From Apostichopus parvimensis (taxonomy: Eukaryota; Echinodermata; Holothuroidea; Aspidochirotida; Stichopodidae): DNA of 37,200 bases. The notes under the pieces are model-generated. The model had not been told where the DNA came from. It saw only the letters and a program-made list of their open reading frames with translations, and ran no database searches. Positions 1 to 30,974 of the stretch are shown piece by piece (position 1 is the stretch's first letter; each line of letters opens with the position of its first letter). The position numbers were made by a program, and so were the translations under genes. The DNA is taken from contig KN887951.1 in assembly GCA_000934455.1 (NCBI GenBank), forward strand, positions 5,948 to 43,147, in the 5' to 3' direction.

Positions 1-1023
1 GGGGCTACACTTAAGGAAAGAATGAAGAATGGAAAAGGGGCCCACTGACATAATTTCCTGTACATAGGAATGTACAGTATGCAATATGCAATCCCTGTAC
101 ACCCACAGTTATGTGTAGCTTAGGACCTGGAAGTTACTGACGACACACAGGAAGGTATGCATCCAATCCCATTTCACCCATATGCAGTTACAGATCTAGA
201 ACATACCCACCACACCCAGAGATGTATGCTCTGTGGCAGTCTGTGCCCCCCCCCCCCCCCCCCCCTCCATACAGTAACTGCAAATGTATATGCACTTTGA
301 TTATAATGTCATGCATAGTAACCCACCAAACCTAGGGATGTACTGTATGCAAGCAACAGCACACATCAACTCAACCAAGGGTTCTAAATATCATGAATTA
401 AATGTTACCACCCATGTAAAGTTTGGAATGCTTTTAGAAATCTTTCAATTTGAGTTAGCTACTGTACTATAAATCCCTGACTATACTGTTAAATAGTTCA
501 TTCATACAAGTACTAAGTCATAGTTATTCTCTATAGGTTATAATTGCAATTGTTATATGACCTCAGCAATATATACCTAACTGTTTTTTCTCTTATATAT
601 CTGCACAGTGCAGTTGTGTTTTTATTGTATTTCTATGCATGGCTGCAGTTGAAGGAAGCACTAGGACTGTGTAATATTGAGCCATCTTTAATACCCAAGA
701 AATATTCTCGTATTGAGGTACCCTGGATATATAGGTTTCAAATGTGTTACCCTGGATTTTATTCTTGTGCTTACCTGGGAATACAAGGCCCAGTATTATT
801 GAGAGGTTTGTCGTATTGGTGGTTCAATAATCTCCCATTTCATATGAAACCATTTGCATATATTACAGTGAATACTATCTTGAAACAATACTAGTGACAT
901 GTAGAGTTAATTAATATGAATCAAATATACTGCACTTTAAGCCGTAGTAGTTATTAAGTTAGTTCAGTGCACTGTAGTAGTCATCACCATATGCTTGTGT
1001 AAGTTGTGTGGTGAAATAGTTAC

Positions 1024-1233
1024 AGGCCTGGAGATTTGGGCTATTTGCTGGCTAAATGCCGGTGCATTTCGCTGTTTGCCAGTATAGAAATAGCAAAAAT
1101 TCCTCAGGCAATGTTCTACGTACCAGTAGACATTGTAAGTGCAAACACAAGTTGGTTAACAATCGTCAGTCACAGAATTGGCATGATTTTCATACCTAAC
1201 AGAAAGGCCTTTATTTCTGTTCATTATCAGCAA
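1024..1233. repeat. Dispersed repeat, copy 1
   Basis: Matches 13339-13551 along its whole length with many mismatches. Shared blocks in the same order and spacing: aggcct, a 'ctggc(t/c)aaatg' block, tttgccag, ggttaacaatcgt, catgattttc, aggaaag/agaaagg and tcagcaa. Both copies are just over 210 bases. I cannot assign it to a transposon family; no terminal repeats or tRNA-like boxes are evident. Confidence 0.6.
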
Positions 1234-3580
1234 ATATTATCGAGGGTGTTGTTCCCAATTTGTCTTGTCGTTCATGCCTATTCTGAGGCACGTTTGTTCT
1301 GTTTGCATATTTTGCTTCCAGTAATCAGTCCGTTTAGACAGACTATCACAGAAAAATCTTTTTTCTGAATCTTGTCTTCAGTCCACCAAGGATGATCTAA
1401 ATGATCTAAAGTGCTTCTTTTTAGAGAATATTAAATGTTAAAGCAAGGACAGACACAATAAAAAAAATAATAAATGGCGCCAACAAATGCGAGGTCACAG
1501 AAAAGTTAACATTGACTGACAAGTTGTTCATCACCCGTAACCAATCACAGTCATTATTTCATGCTGTTATTTCTGTTGTCAAGGACAAAGCACCCACAAA
1601 ATCAAATGTGCAGTATACTGTAAATAATTTCCCTATAAATACCATGCGACTGAAGCGTCCTGTCAAAAGACACTATCTGTGATGTTTCCACAAAATATTA
1701 GGATTTCCTTTAGATGTTATAGATCTCACTGGCACTTTTTGAAATTAATAGCAATCACATACAAAATAATAAAATAGAACTGTTTTATTTGACAATTTTC
1801 TAATTATTAAAAAAAAAAAATGTTTTGAGTTAGAATAAGATAATGAACTGTATAGTTCAGAGATATTTGGATTAAATTGTATCAATAGTATCATAATTCT
1901 AGGCTGGAGATATGAACCCTATAAACTTTTTGCAGTACATATACTGTATGTGATGTGAATGAAGAAAAACTTCTTCTATGTACAGGTAATATTATGAAAG
2001 CTTTGCTTGCAATTAATTTTCGAACAGATGTCTGTTTTATCATTCAACCAAGTAATGTATAAGTTTGTAATGTTGTACTGTGTGAATGTTATTTACAGTA
2101 ACTTCTTCCTCCCACAATTATGCAAATAAGCTGCTAATTAGCTAACAGATATGACTTAAATAATAACTCAGCCCCAATTATTATGTGTTCTGAGTGGGCT
2201 CAGCTCTAGCTGTGAAAATGTTACATAAATCAGTGTAAAGTGCTGCATACATCTTTGACTGTTTTCAGCAAGTAATAGTATTTCTTGATATTTGGTCCTT
2301 CTACTGTGCCACTTACTGAAAACTAAGTAAAAGTTATGATGCAATAAATCTGTAAAGTGGTAGGGAGCGGGAGAGTGGGAGGGGAAGTGTGAGGGGGAGT
2401 GGGAGGGGGAGGGGGAGGGAGTGGAGATTCCAGAAGAAGCTTGTAGACAAAATATCCAGGATAGAGACTCAAATGAATATCATGTTTTTTTGCACTCAGC
2501 AGAGGAGAAGTAATTGTCCCATCATTCAAATTCAATGCACAATAAATATTCAAATATCTGAGAATGTCTTCTCCATTTGTCGATCTAGTACTGTATACCA
2601 CATACTGTACACACCTGAATCTATCCACAGCAGAAAGATGCCATCGTTAAACTGACATTATAAAAAAAACCAAGTACGTGCAGCCGGCCTCGGTGTGAAA
2701 CTTTCCCGAGACAATTTTAACGAAGGTGTAAAATGTCCTCTAATGAAAATTGACGACACAAATATTTGCTGTTTAAGTTGACAGGGTCAACAGATTGTGA
2801 GTTTAATTGACTGCCATGAAAACCTTACAGAATGTGTGATTACTAAGTGATCCATCGAGCTCTTGTGTGGTTTTCTTCATGCAGACATATATGACACATA
2901 CAGTAGTGTCATCTGGCTGATGGCAGCTTAGCACTTTAGTACTAGTACAGTACTTTGTCTGTCTGCATAAACAGGGACTGTTCATAGTGACACAAAAATG
3001 GCCAGGTATGCTAAAATGGCTGCACTATCAAAACTCTGAAATACTTTTCGGAGTAATTTTTGACAGATTTTGGACATGTTCCTTTCCCTGTGGGTACTCT
3101 GATCATTGATTTATGACAATCTTTCTGTTATTTTCAAACATGTATTCAGCTGTTAAACTTTTACATGTCTCACCCCTATATGTGCATTCTATCTTCCATA
3201 GCTGCTACAAAAACTGAACAGTTAAAAGCTATATTATATTTTGTTATGTAGAATGTTGCAAGCACAACCAGTAGAGCTAGATAATTAGTCGTTAGCCAGA
3301 TTATTTTAACAGCAACTACTGTAGGGTATCCCTCTACTGAACTTTTAACCCATTTTATCAACAATATCTGGCAACATTTGATATAAGTGCCAACTGCTGT
3401 CACATTCCAGACTCTTTAGGCACTAAACTTGTACGTACTTGTATCGGCATTTGTGGAGTTTTACTCTATCTTAGTAATCTGCGCACTTTGGAAATCTTGT
3501 AGAGGTACTAGTGGGAAAGTAAGTACTAAAGCTGGCTCTTAGAACCTGGTACTCATACAGAAGGGAATTAAAGTTGTCCT

Positions 3581-3660
3581 GGTACTCATGATGGTGTACT
3601 CATACTGTTGATGGTGTACTAATACTCATGATGGTGTACTCATACTCATGATGGTGTACC
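3581..3660. repeat. 20-bp minisatellite
   Basis: About four copies of a 20-bp unit of the form actcatactcatgatggtgt, with two or three substitutions (catactgttgatggtgt, actaatactcatgatggtgt). No function visible. Confidence 0.85.
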
Positions 3661-3963
3661 CTTAATTACCAGTCTGTTAGGTGCTATCATGTAGCTACAC
3701 CTTTGGCTCTTTGCTACTTTATACAAAAGGAACTGACTCTCTAAACCATGAGTAGTTACCCATCCTCTTGTTGAGAATAAATTGATAAACTTTGCCCCCT
3801 TTTTACAACCATAACACCATACACACACTTTTATTTATTCTATGTCTAGAACCAATTGGTAACCTCATAATTGTTGCATTTGATCACACTTCTTTTACAG
3901 GTCTTAAAAATAATTTACTCTAATAATATTTAATTTCATGCAAATTCCACTTGATTTCTGCAG

Positions 3964-22320
<18,357 letters not shown>

Positions 22321-23044
22321 TGATGAAAATGTCCGAATCCATTCACCCGCTACAAGATATCCGTGTAACCAAGGCAACACTCCCCGCTCTGCTGTTAGTC
22401 CCGTGGAATTCCCAAATGACTGTGTACAATTATCGTGAATCATGTTCTTACTCAATGCTCGGTCGTCGTAGTCCGAGCATCTCTCGTTTTCTTCGAATCG
22501 GTTTATCCGCAATTCTTTCCTCCTTTTTTTTTTATGTTTTTTTTTTTATTGTTGTGTTGTTGTTGTTGTTGTTGTGATGTTTTCATTTAACATATTATAT
22601 CTATACTCCCCCTTTTTTTTCTTCTTGTCTTTGGCAAATATTTTGTGTTTTTTTTAGCAAGATTGCTAATATTACTTCAAGCAAACAGTCCTTTAAGAAT
22701 CGAATATCGTATACTGTATCAGTCTTGAAGGAATACCACGGTTATAAAGTTGTGAATCATGGCCATTGCGCAGAATAATGTAAAGAACAGGAAATTCCCA
22801 GACTAATTTTTCTCAAGGCTTCCCAGTGGATCGTACAGGCAGATGCTTTTAGATCATCAAGAGTTTGTTGTAGTTTATGGGCCAAGACTAGGTCTTCCAT
22901 CTATTCGGGATTGAATTCTTTTCTTGATATCTTTCCTCTCGCTGTTTACGTTAATATCTAGCTCCTCCTCGGCTGGGCTAGCAGATCTAATCTAGCATAG
23001 TGCATTTAGTCTATGGTCGACCCAGTAAATAATATTACAGAAGA

Positions 23045-23050
23045 AATAAA
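23045..23050 (+). terminator. Candidate polyadenylation signal for MEK mRNA
   Basis: First AATAAA after the MEK stop codon, 725 bases downstream, in gaaataaacacagg. Placement is plausible, but hexamers occur often in AT-rich DNA, and RNA evidence would be needed. Confidence 0.3.
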
Positions 23051-23338
23051 CACAGGAGACAAGCTCAATTGACTCCCAGGCTGCATGTGAGGATGGCTTC
23101 ATATTTTCACACTTGGGCTTTGTTTTTTTTTGGCTATTGTCAGGAATTTTGATATTTTTCTACCAAATTAGATTTCTATAAAAGGAAGGACAGTTTGTGT
23201 AATTCAATTGATTTCAGTTGATATCAAGTTATATCAAATTATTTAAGGTCAGGGTTTCCCCATATTGCAGCCAGAGTATCTAAAAAATATAATTGTTAAA
23301 ATTCTGTCGCATAAAAGTCACAAGAGTTGTTAATGCAA

Positions 23339-25114
23339 AGAGTGTTCTTAGATACCACTTGGAAGGGTAATTTTTCAAAGTCATCTTTTCAAACGAATAA
23401 CCCTGTACGATGAGATAAAGATCAAATCTATGAGTTTTTAGCTTGGTTAGTCAATTTTCAGTTTAAATAATGAAAAATCATTAAACAAGAACAAAAAAGA
23501 AATATTGGAAGTTTTGTGATTTGTTGTTTTATACAAGTGACAAATACTAAATTTAAAATACCAAACTCTTGCTGTAATAATTTGCAATCAAAACACCGAC
23601 TGCATTCCTTCACATCGCAAGCATGTGCATTGACAGTACTTTGTGTTCAGACATATATTTTGTTGCATTTTGTAATGTTATTTCATGCTGACGATAGGGA
23701 AACCTAATGGATAAACCTAAAATGCCCAGCCAGTGTGAGTTGATGAATTCTGTGCGGGCCTACATACACCCATTGGAACTTTAATGTACTGATGAACTTT
23801 AACAACTGAAACCTGTAGGGATGAGAATAAAATGGGGGTGGGGTGGGAGAAGGGAGTTGGGGGAGGGGTAGGGTAGGGTAGTCAAGCTGTTAATGAAAAG
23901 AAGTGGCAGAGATGAATTTCAAAGGGTTGCATATTTACCCCAGCTGCTGCTGTTTTGGGGCTTTTCAGATAATTTTCTGCACAATTTTCTCTATGTCAAT
24001 TTCATGGTGCTGAAACAATCACGGTCGTTTAATTGTTTGATGACTTTCATCTTATGCCGTTATGTGCTCATGTTATTGTAATCCATTAATTACTTTATAA
24101 TGGCAATTAATCCATCACTGACAGTTTCTTAGGAAATTCTAAATCCACCAGTAGGAGTAAAGGTGTGTTTGGTTCATCATGTCAAAGTTTAACTTAGCCA
24201 CATGCCAGTACACTAGGGGTTAAATTACATTCATTAAGTTTGCTAAGTAGTAACAGAGTTATTTCATTTTTAATTTGATAAGAAACATTTCAGATTTGAG
24301 ATGAAGTCAATCGATGTTAGGATTCAATCCACTCACTAGGAGTGAGTTCGACCACCAGGGGTGAGTTTCACCACTAGTAGTGATTTCAACCACTAATAGC
24401 TAGTTCCACCACTAGGAGTTAGTTCCACCACTAGGAGTAAGTTTCATCACTAGTAGTGACTTCAACCACTAATAGCTAGTTACCACCACTAGGAGTTAGT
24501 TCCACCACTAGGAGTAAGTTTCACCACTAGTAGTGAATTCAACCACTAATAGCTAGTTCCACCACTAGGAGTTAGTTCCACCACTAGGAGTAGGTTTCAC
24601 CACTAGTAGTGAATTCAACCACTAATAGCTAGTTCCACCACGAGGAGTGAGTTCACTCTATCAGGAGTTAGTGGAGTAGGAGTTAGTGCTACCATTAGCA
24701 GTTCAAACAGCTGCATTTGTTCCACAGACAAGGAAGAATTTAAATCATGAAATGACTGCCGTGATTAAAATAGCAAAATTCATGTACAACCAAACACGAC
24801 ATAGTAAAATCTTAGAACTCGTTAGATTTGGTTTTGTTTTCATTTAAAAGTTTAGCATTTAGAAGGAAAAATTGTCACTCCTACAACACGTAAAATAGCT
24901 ATACAAGGTGACAGGCTGTTATGTAGGAGGTTGGAGCCTCATGATTTGAAATTTTCTTTTTTACTTTTGAAACATTCCTGTGGCTCATTATATTTTGCTG
25001 TATTTCATATCACAGACTATGTAATGGTTTAGCTTAGCCCGTCTTTTTAGGTGGTCCGTTGTTTTTGTTGGGTTTTCTAGATCCGTTAAACCTTAGCAAA
25101 GCATGTCAGTATTG
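23339..25114. repeat. Left copy of second duplicated contig end
   Basis: 1,776 bases matching 25165-26699 from agagtgttcttagatac to gcatgtcagtattg, ending exactly at the gap. It is longer than its partner mainly because it carries about a dozen more 19-bp minisatellite units. Scattered substitutions and small indels separate the copies. Confidence 0.92.
24328..24671. repeat. 19-bp minisatellite with 76-bp higher-order period
   Basis: About 18 units of 19 bases. Four unit types recur in fixed order: A ttccaccactaggagttag, B ttccaccactaggagtaag, C tttcaccactagtagtgaa, D ttcaaccactaatagctag. The series reads C-D, then A-B-C-D three times (from 24404, 24480 and 24557), then a variant A. One A unit (24480-24499) has an extra base. 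Edge units are more degenerate. Order and spacing show that the array expanded by four-unit blocks. Confidence 0.93.
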
Positions 25115-25164
25115 NNNNNNNNNNNNNNNNNNNNNNNNNNNNNNNNNNNNNNNNNNNNNNNNNN
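25115..25164. other. Assembly gap, 50 N
   Basis: Exactly 50 N, flanked on both sides by copies of the same sequence, so probably no sequence is missing here. Confidence 0.98.
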
Positions 25165-26699
25165 AGAGTGTTCTTAGATACCACTTGGAAGGGTAATTTT
25201 TCAAAGTCATCTTTTCAAACGAATAACCCTGTACGATGAGATAAAGATCAAATCTATGATTTTTTAGCAAGGTTAGTCAATTTTCAGTTTAAATAATGAA
25301 AAATCATTAAACAAGAACAAAAAAGAAATATTGGAAGTTTTGTGATTTGTTGTTTTATACAAGTTATAAATCCTAAATTTAAAATACCAAACTCTTGCTG
25401 TAATAATTTGCAATCAAAAACACCGACTGTATTCCTTCACATCGCAAGCATGTTCATTGACAGTACTGTGTGTTCAGACATATATTTTGTAATGTTATTT
25501 CATGCTGAGGATAGGGAAACCTAATGGATAAACCTAAAATGCCCAGCCAGTGTGAGTTGATGAATTCTGTGCAGGCCTACATACACCCATTGGAACTTTA
25601 ATGTACTGATGAACTTTAACAACTGAAACCTGTAGGGATGAGAATGAAATCTAAGTGTTTGTTGTGGGGTGGGGGTTGGGGGAGGGTGGGGGGAGGGGGG
25701 TAGGGTAGTCAAGGTGTTAATGAAAAGAAGTGGAAGAGATGAATTTCAAAGGGTTGCATATTTACCCCAGCTGCTGCTGTTTTGGGGCTTTTCAGATCAT
25801 TTTCTGCACAATTTTCTCTATTTCAATTTCATGGTGCTGTAACAATCATGGTCGTTTAATTGTTTGATGACTTTCATCTTATGCCGTTATGTGCTCATGT
25901 TATTGTAATCCATTAATTACTTAATAATGGCAATTAATCCATCACTGACAGTTTTTTAGGAAATTTTAAATCCACCAGTAGGAGTAAAGGTGTGTTTGGT
26001 TCATCATGTCAAAGTTTAATTTAGCCACATGCCAGTACACTAGGGGTTAAATTACATTCAAATGAGTTTGCTAAGTAGTAACAGAGTTATTTCATTCCTA
26101 TTTATAATTTGATAAGTAACATTTCAGATTTGAGTTGAATTCAATCGATGTTAGGATCCAAGAAACTTACTAGGAGTGAAGTTGACCACCAGGAGTGAGT
26201 TCAACCACCAGGGGTGAGTTCCACCACCAGGAGTGAGTTCACTCTATCAGGAGTTAGTGGAGTAGAAGTTAGTGCTACCATTAGCAGTTCAAACAGCTGC
26301 ATTTGTTCCATAGACAAGGAAGATGTTAAATCATGAATTGACTGCCGTGATTCAAATAGCAAAATTCATGTACTACAAAACATGACATAGTAAAATCTTA
26401 GAACTCGTTAGATTTGGTTTTGTTTTAATTTAAAAGTTTAGCATTTAGAAGGAAAAATTGTCACTCCTACAACACGTAAAATAGCTATACAAGGTGACAG
26501 GCTGTTACGTAGGAGGTTAGAGCCTCATGATTTGAAATTTTCTTTTTTACTTTGAAACATTCCTGTGGCTCATTATATTTTGCTGTATTTCATATCACAG
26601 ACTGTGTAATGGTTTAGCTTAGCCCGTCTTTTTAGGTGGTCCGTTGTTTTTGTTGGGTTTTCTAGATCCGTTAAACCTTAGCAAAGCATGTCAGTATTG
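25165..26699. repeat. Right copy of second duplicated contig end
   Basis: 1,535 bases beginning directly after the gap and matching 23339-25114 to its end. Its minisatellite (about 26165-26265) has only about five 19-bp units and lacks the C and D types. It also has its own G-rich variant at 25667-25706. Confidence 0.92.
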
Positions 26700-29600
26700 T
26701 TACAGGTAGGACAAAGTTGACATTTTGTATGTTACCATGGCAACATTGTAGGGGTTAAGGATGCCCATTAAATCAATAAGTATTATAGCTTCCAAACAAC
26801 TAGTTTAATTGTCATCTAGACTACGACGGTGTCGGTAACAACCAAAGCCGACAAACGATGCCGTGAAGTTTTGTTTAATAGTCAGCCTTGCAACAACTTG
26901 AGGCAGCTTTCCTAGTGGTTAATGTATTTACATTGAATATTCTAACTTGAAAAAGTCTTTTTTTTTGTATCTCTCGGTGTTCATCATTCATCCCGAAAAT
27001 GTTTTAGTAATATAGTATTGTGTATAAGATGTGATTAAGAAGGAATGTCAATCGCACGGGTGATAAATATCATTATAATATCACACATGTGTTATTCCGG
27101 CAAGTGGAACAACCCCCCGATTGCCCGCCCAAAAAGTCAAAAAAAAGTCCGGAACCCCAATTAAAAAAACCTCTATGGTTCAGTTTGATACTGTTACTGG
27201 TATTCGGAAGGAGTCGATCTGGGTCATTGTAATTTGCACATCAAACTGAGCATCGGAATCTCCGTGGGGGATCCATCAACAGTGAAAGATAAATCAGTAA
27301 TTTTCAGGTGGTCAGAGCTAGGAAAGGGTTGAGTAGTAAATACTAATTTAGTAATTAATTAATAATTAATTACCACTCTTACAAAGTATTACTTGTCATC
27401 AGTTAGCTGAAGTAGGAAACGACCTACTCAGAAGTTTTCGATTAGATATTGACAATATCGTAATAATAAAAATTAAAGCAACCCTTACAAAGATTACATG
27501 GTATTTCGAAACTAAAATCTTGTTAACGATAAGTTCAGTGGTTGACCATTAAACAAAGAACTGTGTCGAAAGCTTTGCACTTTTAGCATCTGACTAATAC
27601 TAATATGGTTAAACTGTCTGGAAATGCTAAGAATTTATAGAATTAATGATATTCAAAAACATTTGTCTGTGGCCGGAAGAAAGCAATGTAACAGTCACTT
27701 GGTGAAAACATCTAACCAGGTGGTTTACTTTGAACATAGCAGTCTAAATTTTTAGTAATACCCGCTAGTGTTTGGAAAAGGTGCTAGAAATTTATTACCA
27801 AACGCAAGTAGTTGCTCTTGTCTCCATATGGCTTGTTTAAAGGAGCATTTCACATGTTAGATTGATTAGATTTATCTTTACAAATCAAACACAATCGTTA
27901 TGAGATGGTTTGCTTTTTAAAGACAAAATAGTTCTGTTTTTGGTTATATCATCATTTTTCAACAGTGGGGCAGTTTTGACAATAAGATCTACTGAATCCT
28001 AACAATGTATGGAATTGCATCGATCAAAGCTCAGTTTAAACCGCTGTGTGTGTGTTTGTGAGGTACGTGCAGATAGTATTAAACAACACATTCGCCTTTT
28101 ATGAATGACCATTATGCCATGACGTAAATCCTCTTACACTGTTGATTAGCTATTAAATTACTGGTTAATGTGTCTATACTGGTTAATGTACTGGTAATTA
28201 ATATACTGGTAATTAATACTGGTTAATGTGTTAATGAATCAAGAAATCTGACAGTACCTACCTTAATCAATGTTGACTTATGCTTGCAATTATGATTAAA
28301 ACTAATTATCAGGGAATGTGTCATCTGGGTGACAGATTTGTCAAACTCGATAGAAATAACTAGATTACTGGCTAAGAGATTAACAGCGATCTTTCAGAAA
28401 GAAACAAGCTTTATCGGTTGTCTCAGCCGAGCAGTTGCAATCATATTTGAATCGAGAATGTGGATAGATTGGTAATATTGCTACAAACCAGAATGACCCA
28501 AACACAAACTGATTGCCTTCTTTAAGATGCCCCCCAAAAAACAACATCAAAGGACTTCAGTAGAAGTTGTGTATAATCATGTAACTTGTGGTGATTTAGG
28601 TTTCTTTCACAGTCAGAGAACTGTCTGCTCTGTGATACAGAAGGCATTAAATATCATGTAATGGCCGAATACATCATGGTCTAAAGAGTAAGCGGGGGTG
28701 GGGGAGGGGGGTGTGAGTGGGAGATGGTTTGTATTTACTGTATCATGTGAAGAAATCTCATGTACTAAGGCTGAAGCATCACATAAGGTTAAATTAAGAT
28801 TAGACTTGGCAAGAACTGTAAAATCACGGAGTAAACAGTTAAACGTATGATGTAACTTAATCATGACTGGGCTGGCCAAACTTGTCGGGAATAAGCAATA
28901 CCAAAGAAAGGCGCTGTTGGATGGTAAGTTTAGGATTTTTAGAGGCTGGGGATTGGACGACGAGGCCGGGGATGAAACACGAATGGCAGTACAGGAGTGA
29001 TGGTATTCTGTCATTTTTTTTTTTTTTTTATGATTTGTTGTTTTAGTTTTTGTTATTACTGAGATGTGGCCCTGCCTTTTGATTGATGTTTATGTGATGA
29101 TGTGATAGCTTTGCCCAATTATTTTTGTCTTTAAAATAGATGTAATTATTATTATTATTATTTTCTGTAGTATTTATCATGCAAAGAGCAATACTAAGCA
29201 TGTTCTATGTCAAACTAATGACTTTATTGTGCAATTGCAATTTGTGAAGTCCCATTCTTCTCGCTTTTAACATTCAAAGTCGTGAGGTCGCGTTCAGAGA
29301 GGTAGTAACCAAGGTTGCGATCGGTTAGGAGACCGGTCGCAAGATGTTCTGATAATTCTCTACATGGTTTCGCAGATCTGTCACAAACCCGTTTCTGACC
29401 GAGGGCTCAGCAGATATACTCTACCCGTTCACACCAAAGCATCATGGAGTAGTAAGCCGTGTAATCAAAGAAATGTTATATTTGGAAAGCTTGAATTTTC
29501 ATTATTTATTCATTTAGTACTTAATTCTGATGTAGATATACAAAACAACAGAATTGCTGTTTCATAGATTTTTTGTGTGTTTTTTTTTGTTTTTTTTCAT

Positions 29601-30019
29601 TTGTATCAAAGATCCACACAAAAAAGGATTTTTCATTATAAATACAAAAAAGAATCGTATAGTGATTTTTTGGCTTTATTAATGGAATATTTCACCAGCA
29701 CTTTATTTTTTTTTAATCATATTGGTTACATGAAAAAAGATTTAGTGAATAATAATGGTATGGCTTTTTTATGTTTAACATTGGAGATTAACTGTGCATG
29801 GCCATTATGGTGGTAGAAAAGCTCCCAAAAGTTTAGATTATTAAATGTGTACATTCACCCAATACATGAGATGCAACATATGTACCTTTTATTTTGTATG
29901 TGTTTTTTTTAAATTTCCATGAGCAGTTTTGGTTAACAGTCCATAGATATACACATATATTGTGTTCCTCTCCCTCCCACTAATCCCCCCTCACTAATCC
30001 CCCCTAATTAATCCAAACA
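26700..30019. other. Intergenic, little recognised
   Basis: AT-rich sequence. Holds a short array of tactggttaatg-like units at 28158-28234, a G-rich tract at 28694-28720, a (TTA)n at about 29147-29162 and a perfect-looking hairpin at 29315-29342. The open frame at 28613-29014 (minus) has no family resemblance. Confidence 0.6.
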
Positions 30020-30449
30020 GAACCTGTCTTTCTGTAACGGGGTATATCCTCTCAGAACCTTTGTACATCCCATCATAGCCTCAGTAGTCTTACTGCATTG
30101 AGGTATATAATATCCAAACCTCAGTTTTTGTTGTATGAGATACATCCCGTTAAAACCTTGTTCTTGTTGATATGAGGTTATCCTATCAGCCCCTTGACTT
30201 CTTCTAAAATGAGATCTGTCAAATATAGTGTTACAATAGTTTAATCCTGTTAGAAGCTTGGTCTTAGTCTAATGAGGTACATCCCTTCAGATTCTTGTCT
30301 TAAAGCAATGAGTTGAACCCTAGCACAACCTCGATTTTGTCTAATGAGGTCCCATCACAATCTCAGTCTTGTATTGAGGATATCCTATCAGCCCCTTATT
30401 TTTCCTCTTAAAATGAGATCTGTCAAATATAGTGTTACAATAGTTTAGC
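30020..30449. repeat. Degenerate tandem array with a nested 70-bp duplication
   Basis: Blocks such as atgaggtacatccc, cagaacctt and gtctt recur about every 40-50 bases with heavy divergence. Within it, 30176-30242 and 30378-30447 are near copies (sharing tatcctatcagcccctt and atgagatctgtcaaatatag), about 200 bases apart. Confidence 0.7.
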
Positions 30450-30974
30450 GTGGGGGATGAGTATCTTTCTCGATGAATTCACCCTCACTGTAGTGGGCAA
30501 ATACGATTTTGAAGGGGTACCCGCATGAAAATGGTACCAGATGTGAAGTTAAAAAGCCTTGCAAGTCAATAAGCCTTGAACACCAGAACATTGAAAGACT
30601 AATTATTGGACAATCTTATCGTTTGATGCTCCACACTGGAGAAGCTACATGATCAAATCAGCATCCAAATTGTTTTTCCACTGTACTTATAGTAACTTGT
30701 TTGAACAACCTGAAAATCCGGATTTACTTTTTAACATTTTGAAGAAAATGCACCCTAACTCTTTATGTAAGATGAAGGGGGAGGGGGGGGGGGGGAGAAG
30801 ATATCCGAGGAAATCCGAACATGGTAACCCTACCTCTGCGAGAAGTATCCCATAACTGAACTTCATTCTAAGCCGTTGAGTCCGATGTCTCACTGGATAT
30901 GAGTCATCTTCACTCTGTCACGAAAGTGGGTTTTGCATAGAAGGAACTAGAAACAGTTTCATCATTACAAATTC

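Larger units (their letters stand above)
1..3963. other. Upstream MEK intron (or 5' flank): no coding sequence found
   Basis: No exon of the MEK N-lobe or any other recognisable protein. Contents: a C20 tract at 246-265; one copy of a dispersed repeat at 1024-1233 (listed separately); a purine-rich G tract near 2359-2425 able to form G-quadruplexes; and a 20-bp minisatellite at 3581-3660. The open frame at 544-894 (116 codons) shows no family resemblance, and its composition is that of AT-rich intron. Confidence 0.7.

Noticed and set aside
544..894. 116-codon plus-strand open frame as a membrane protein gene
   Set aside because: Hydrophobic only because the DNA is AT-rich; no family resemblance, no splice context, and it lies upstream of the first visible MEK exon, most likely in an intron.
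2323..2628. Proline-rich 101-codon minus-strand open frame
   Set aside because: The proline run is a translated G-rich simple repeat (2359-2425); the rest has no resemblance to a protein family.
24328..24671. CRISPR-like regular repeats
   Set aside because: Units abut with no unique spacers and vary in type; it is a eukaryotic minisatellite. The same applies to 8308-8712 and 36902-37097.
28613..29014. 133-codon minus-strand open frame as a gene
   Set aside because: No domain or splice signals recognised, and it includes a translated G-rich simple tract; length is within chance for this much AT-rich sequence.
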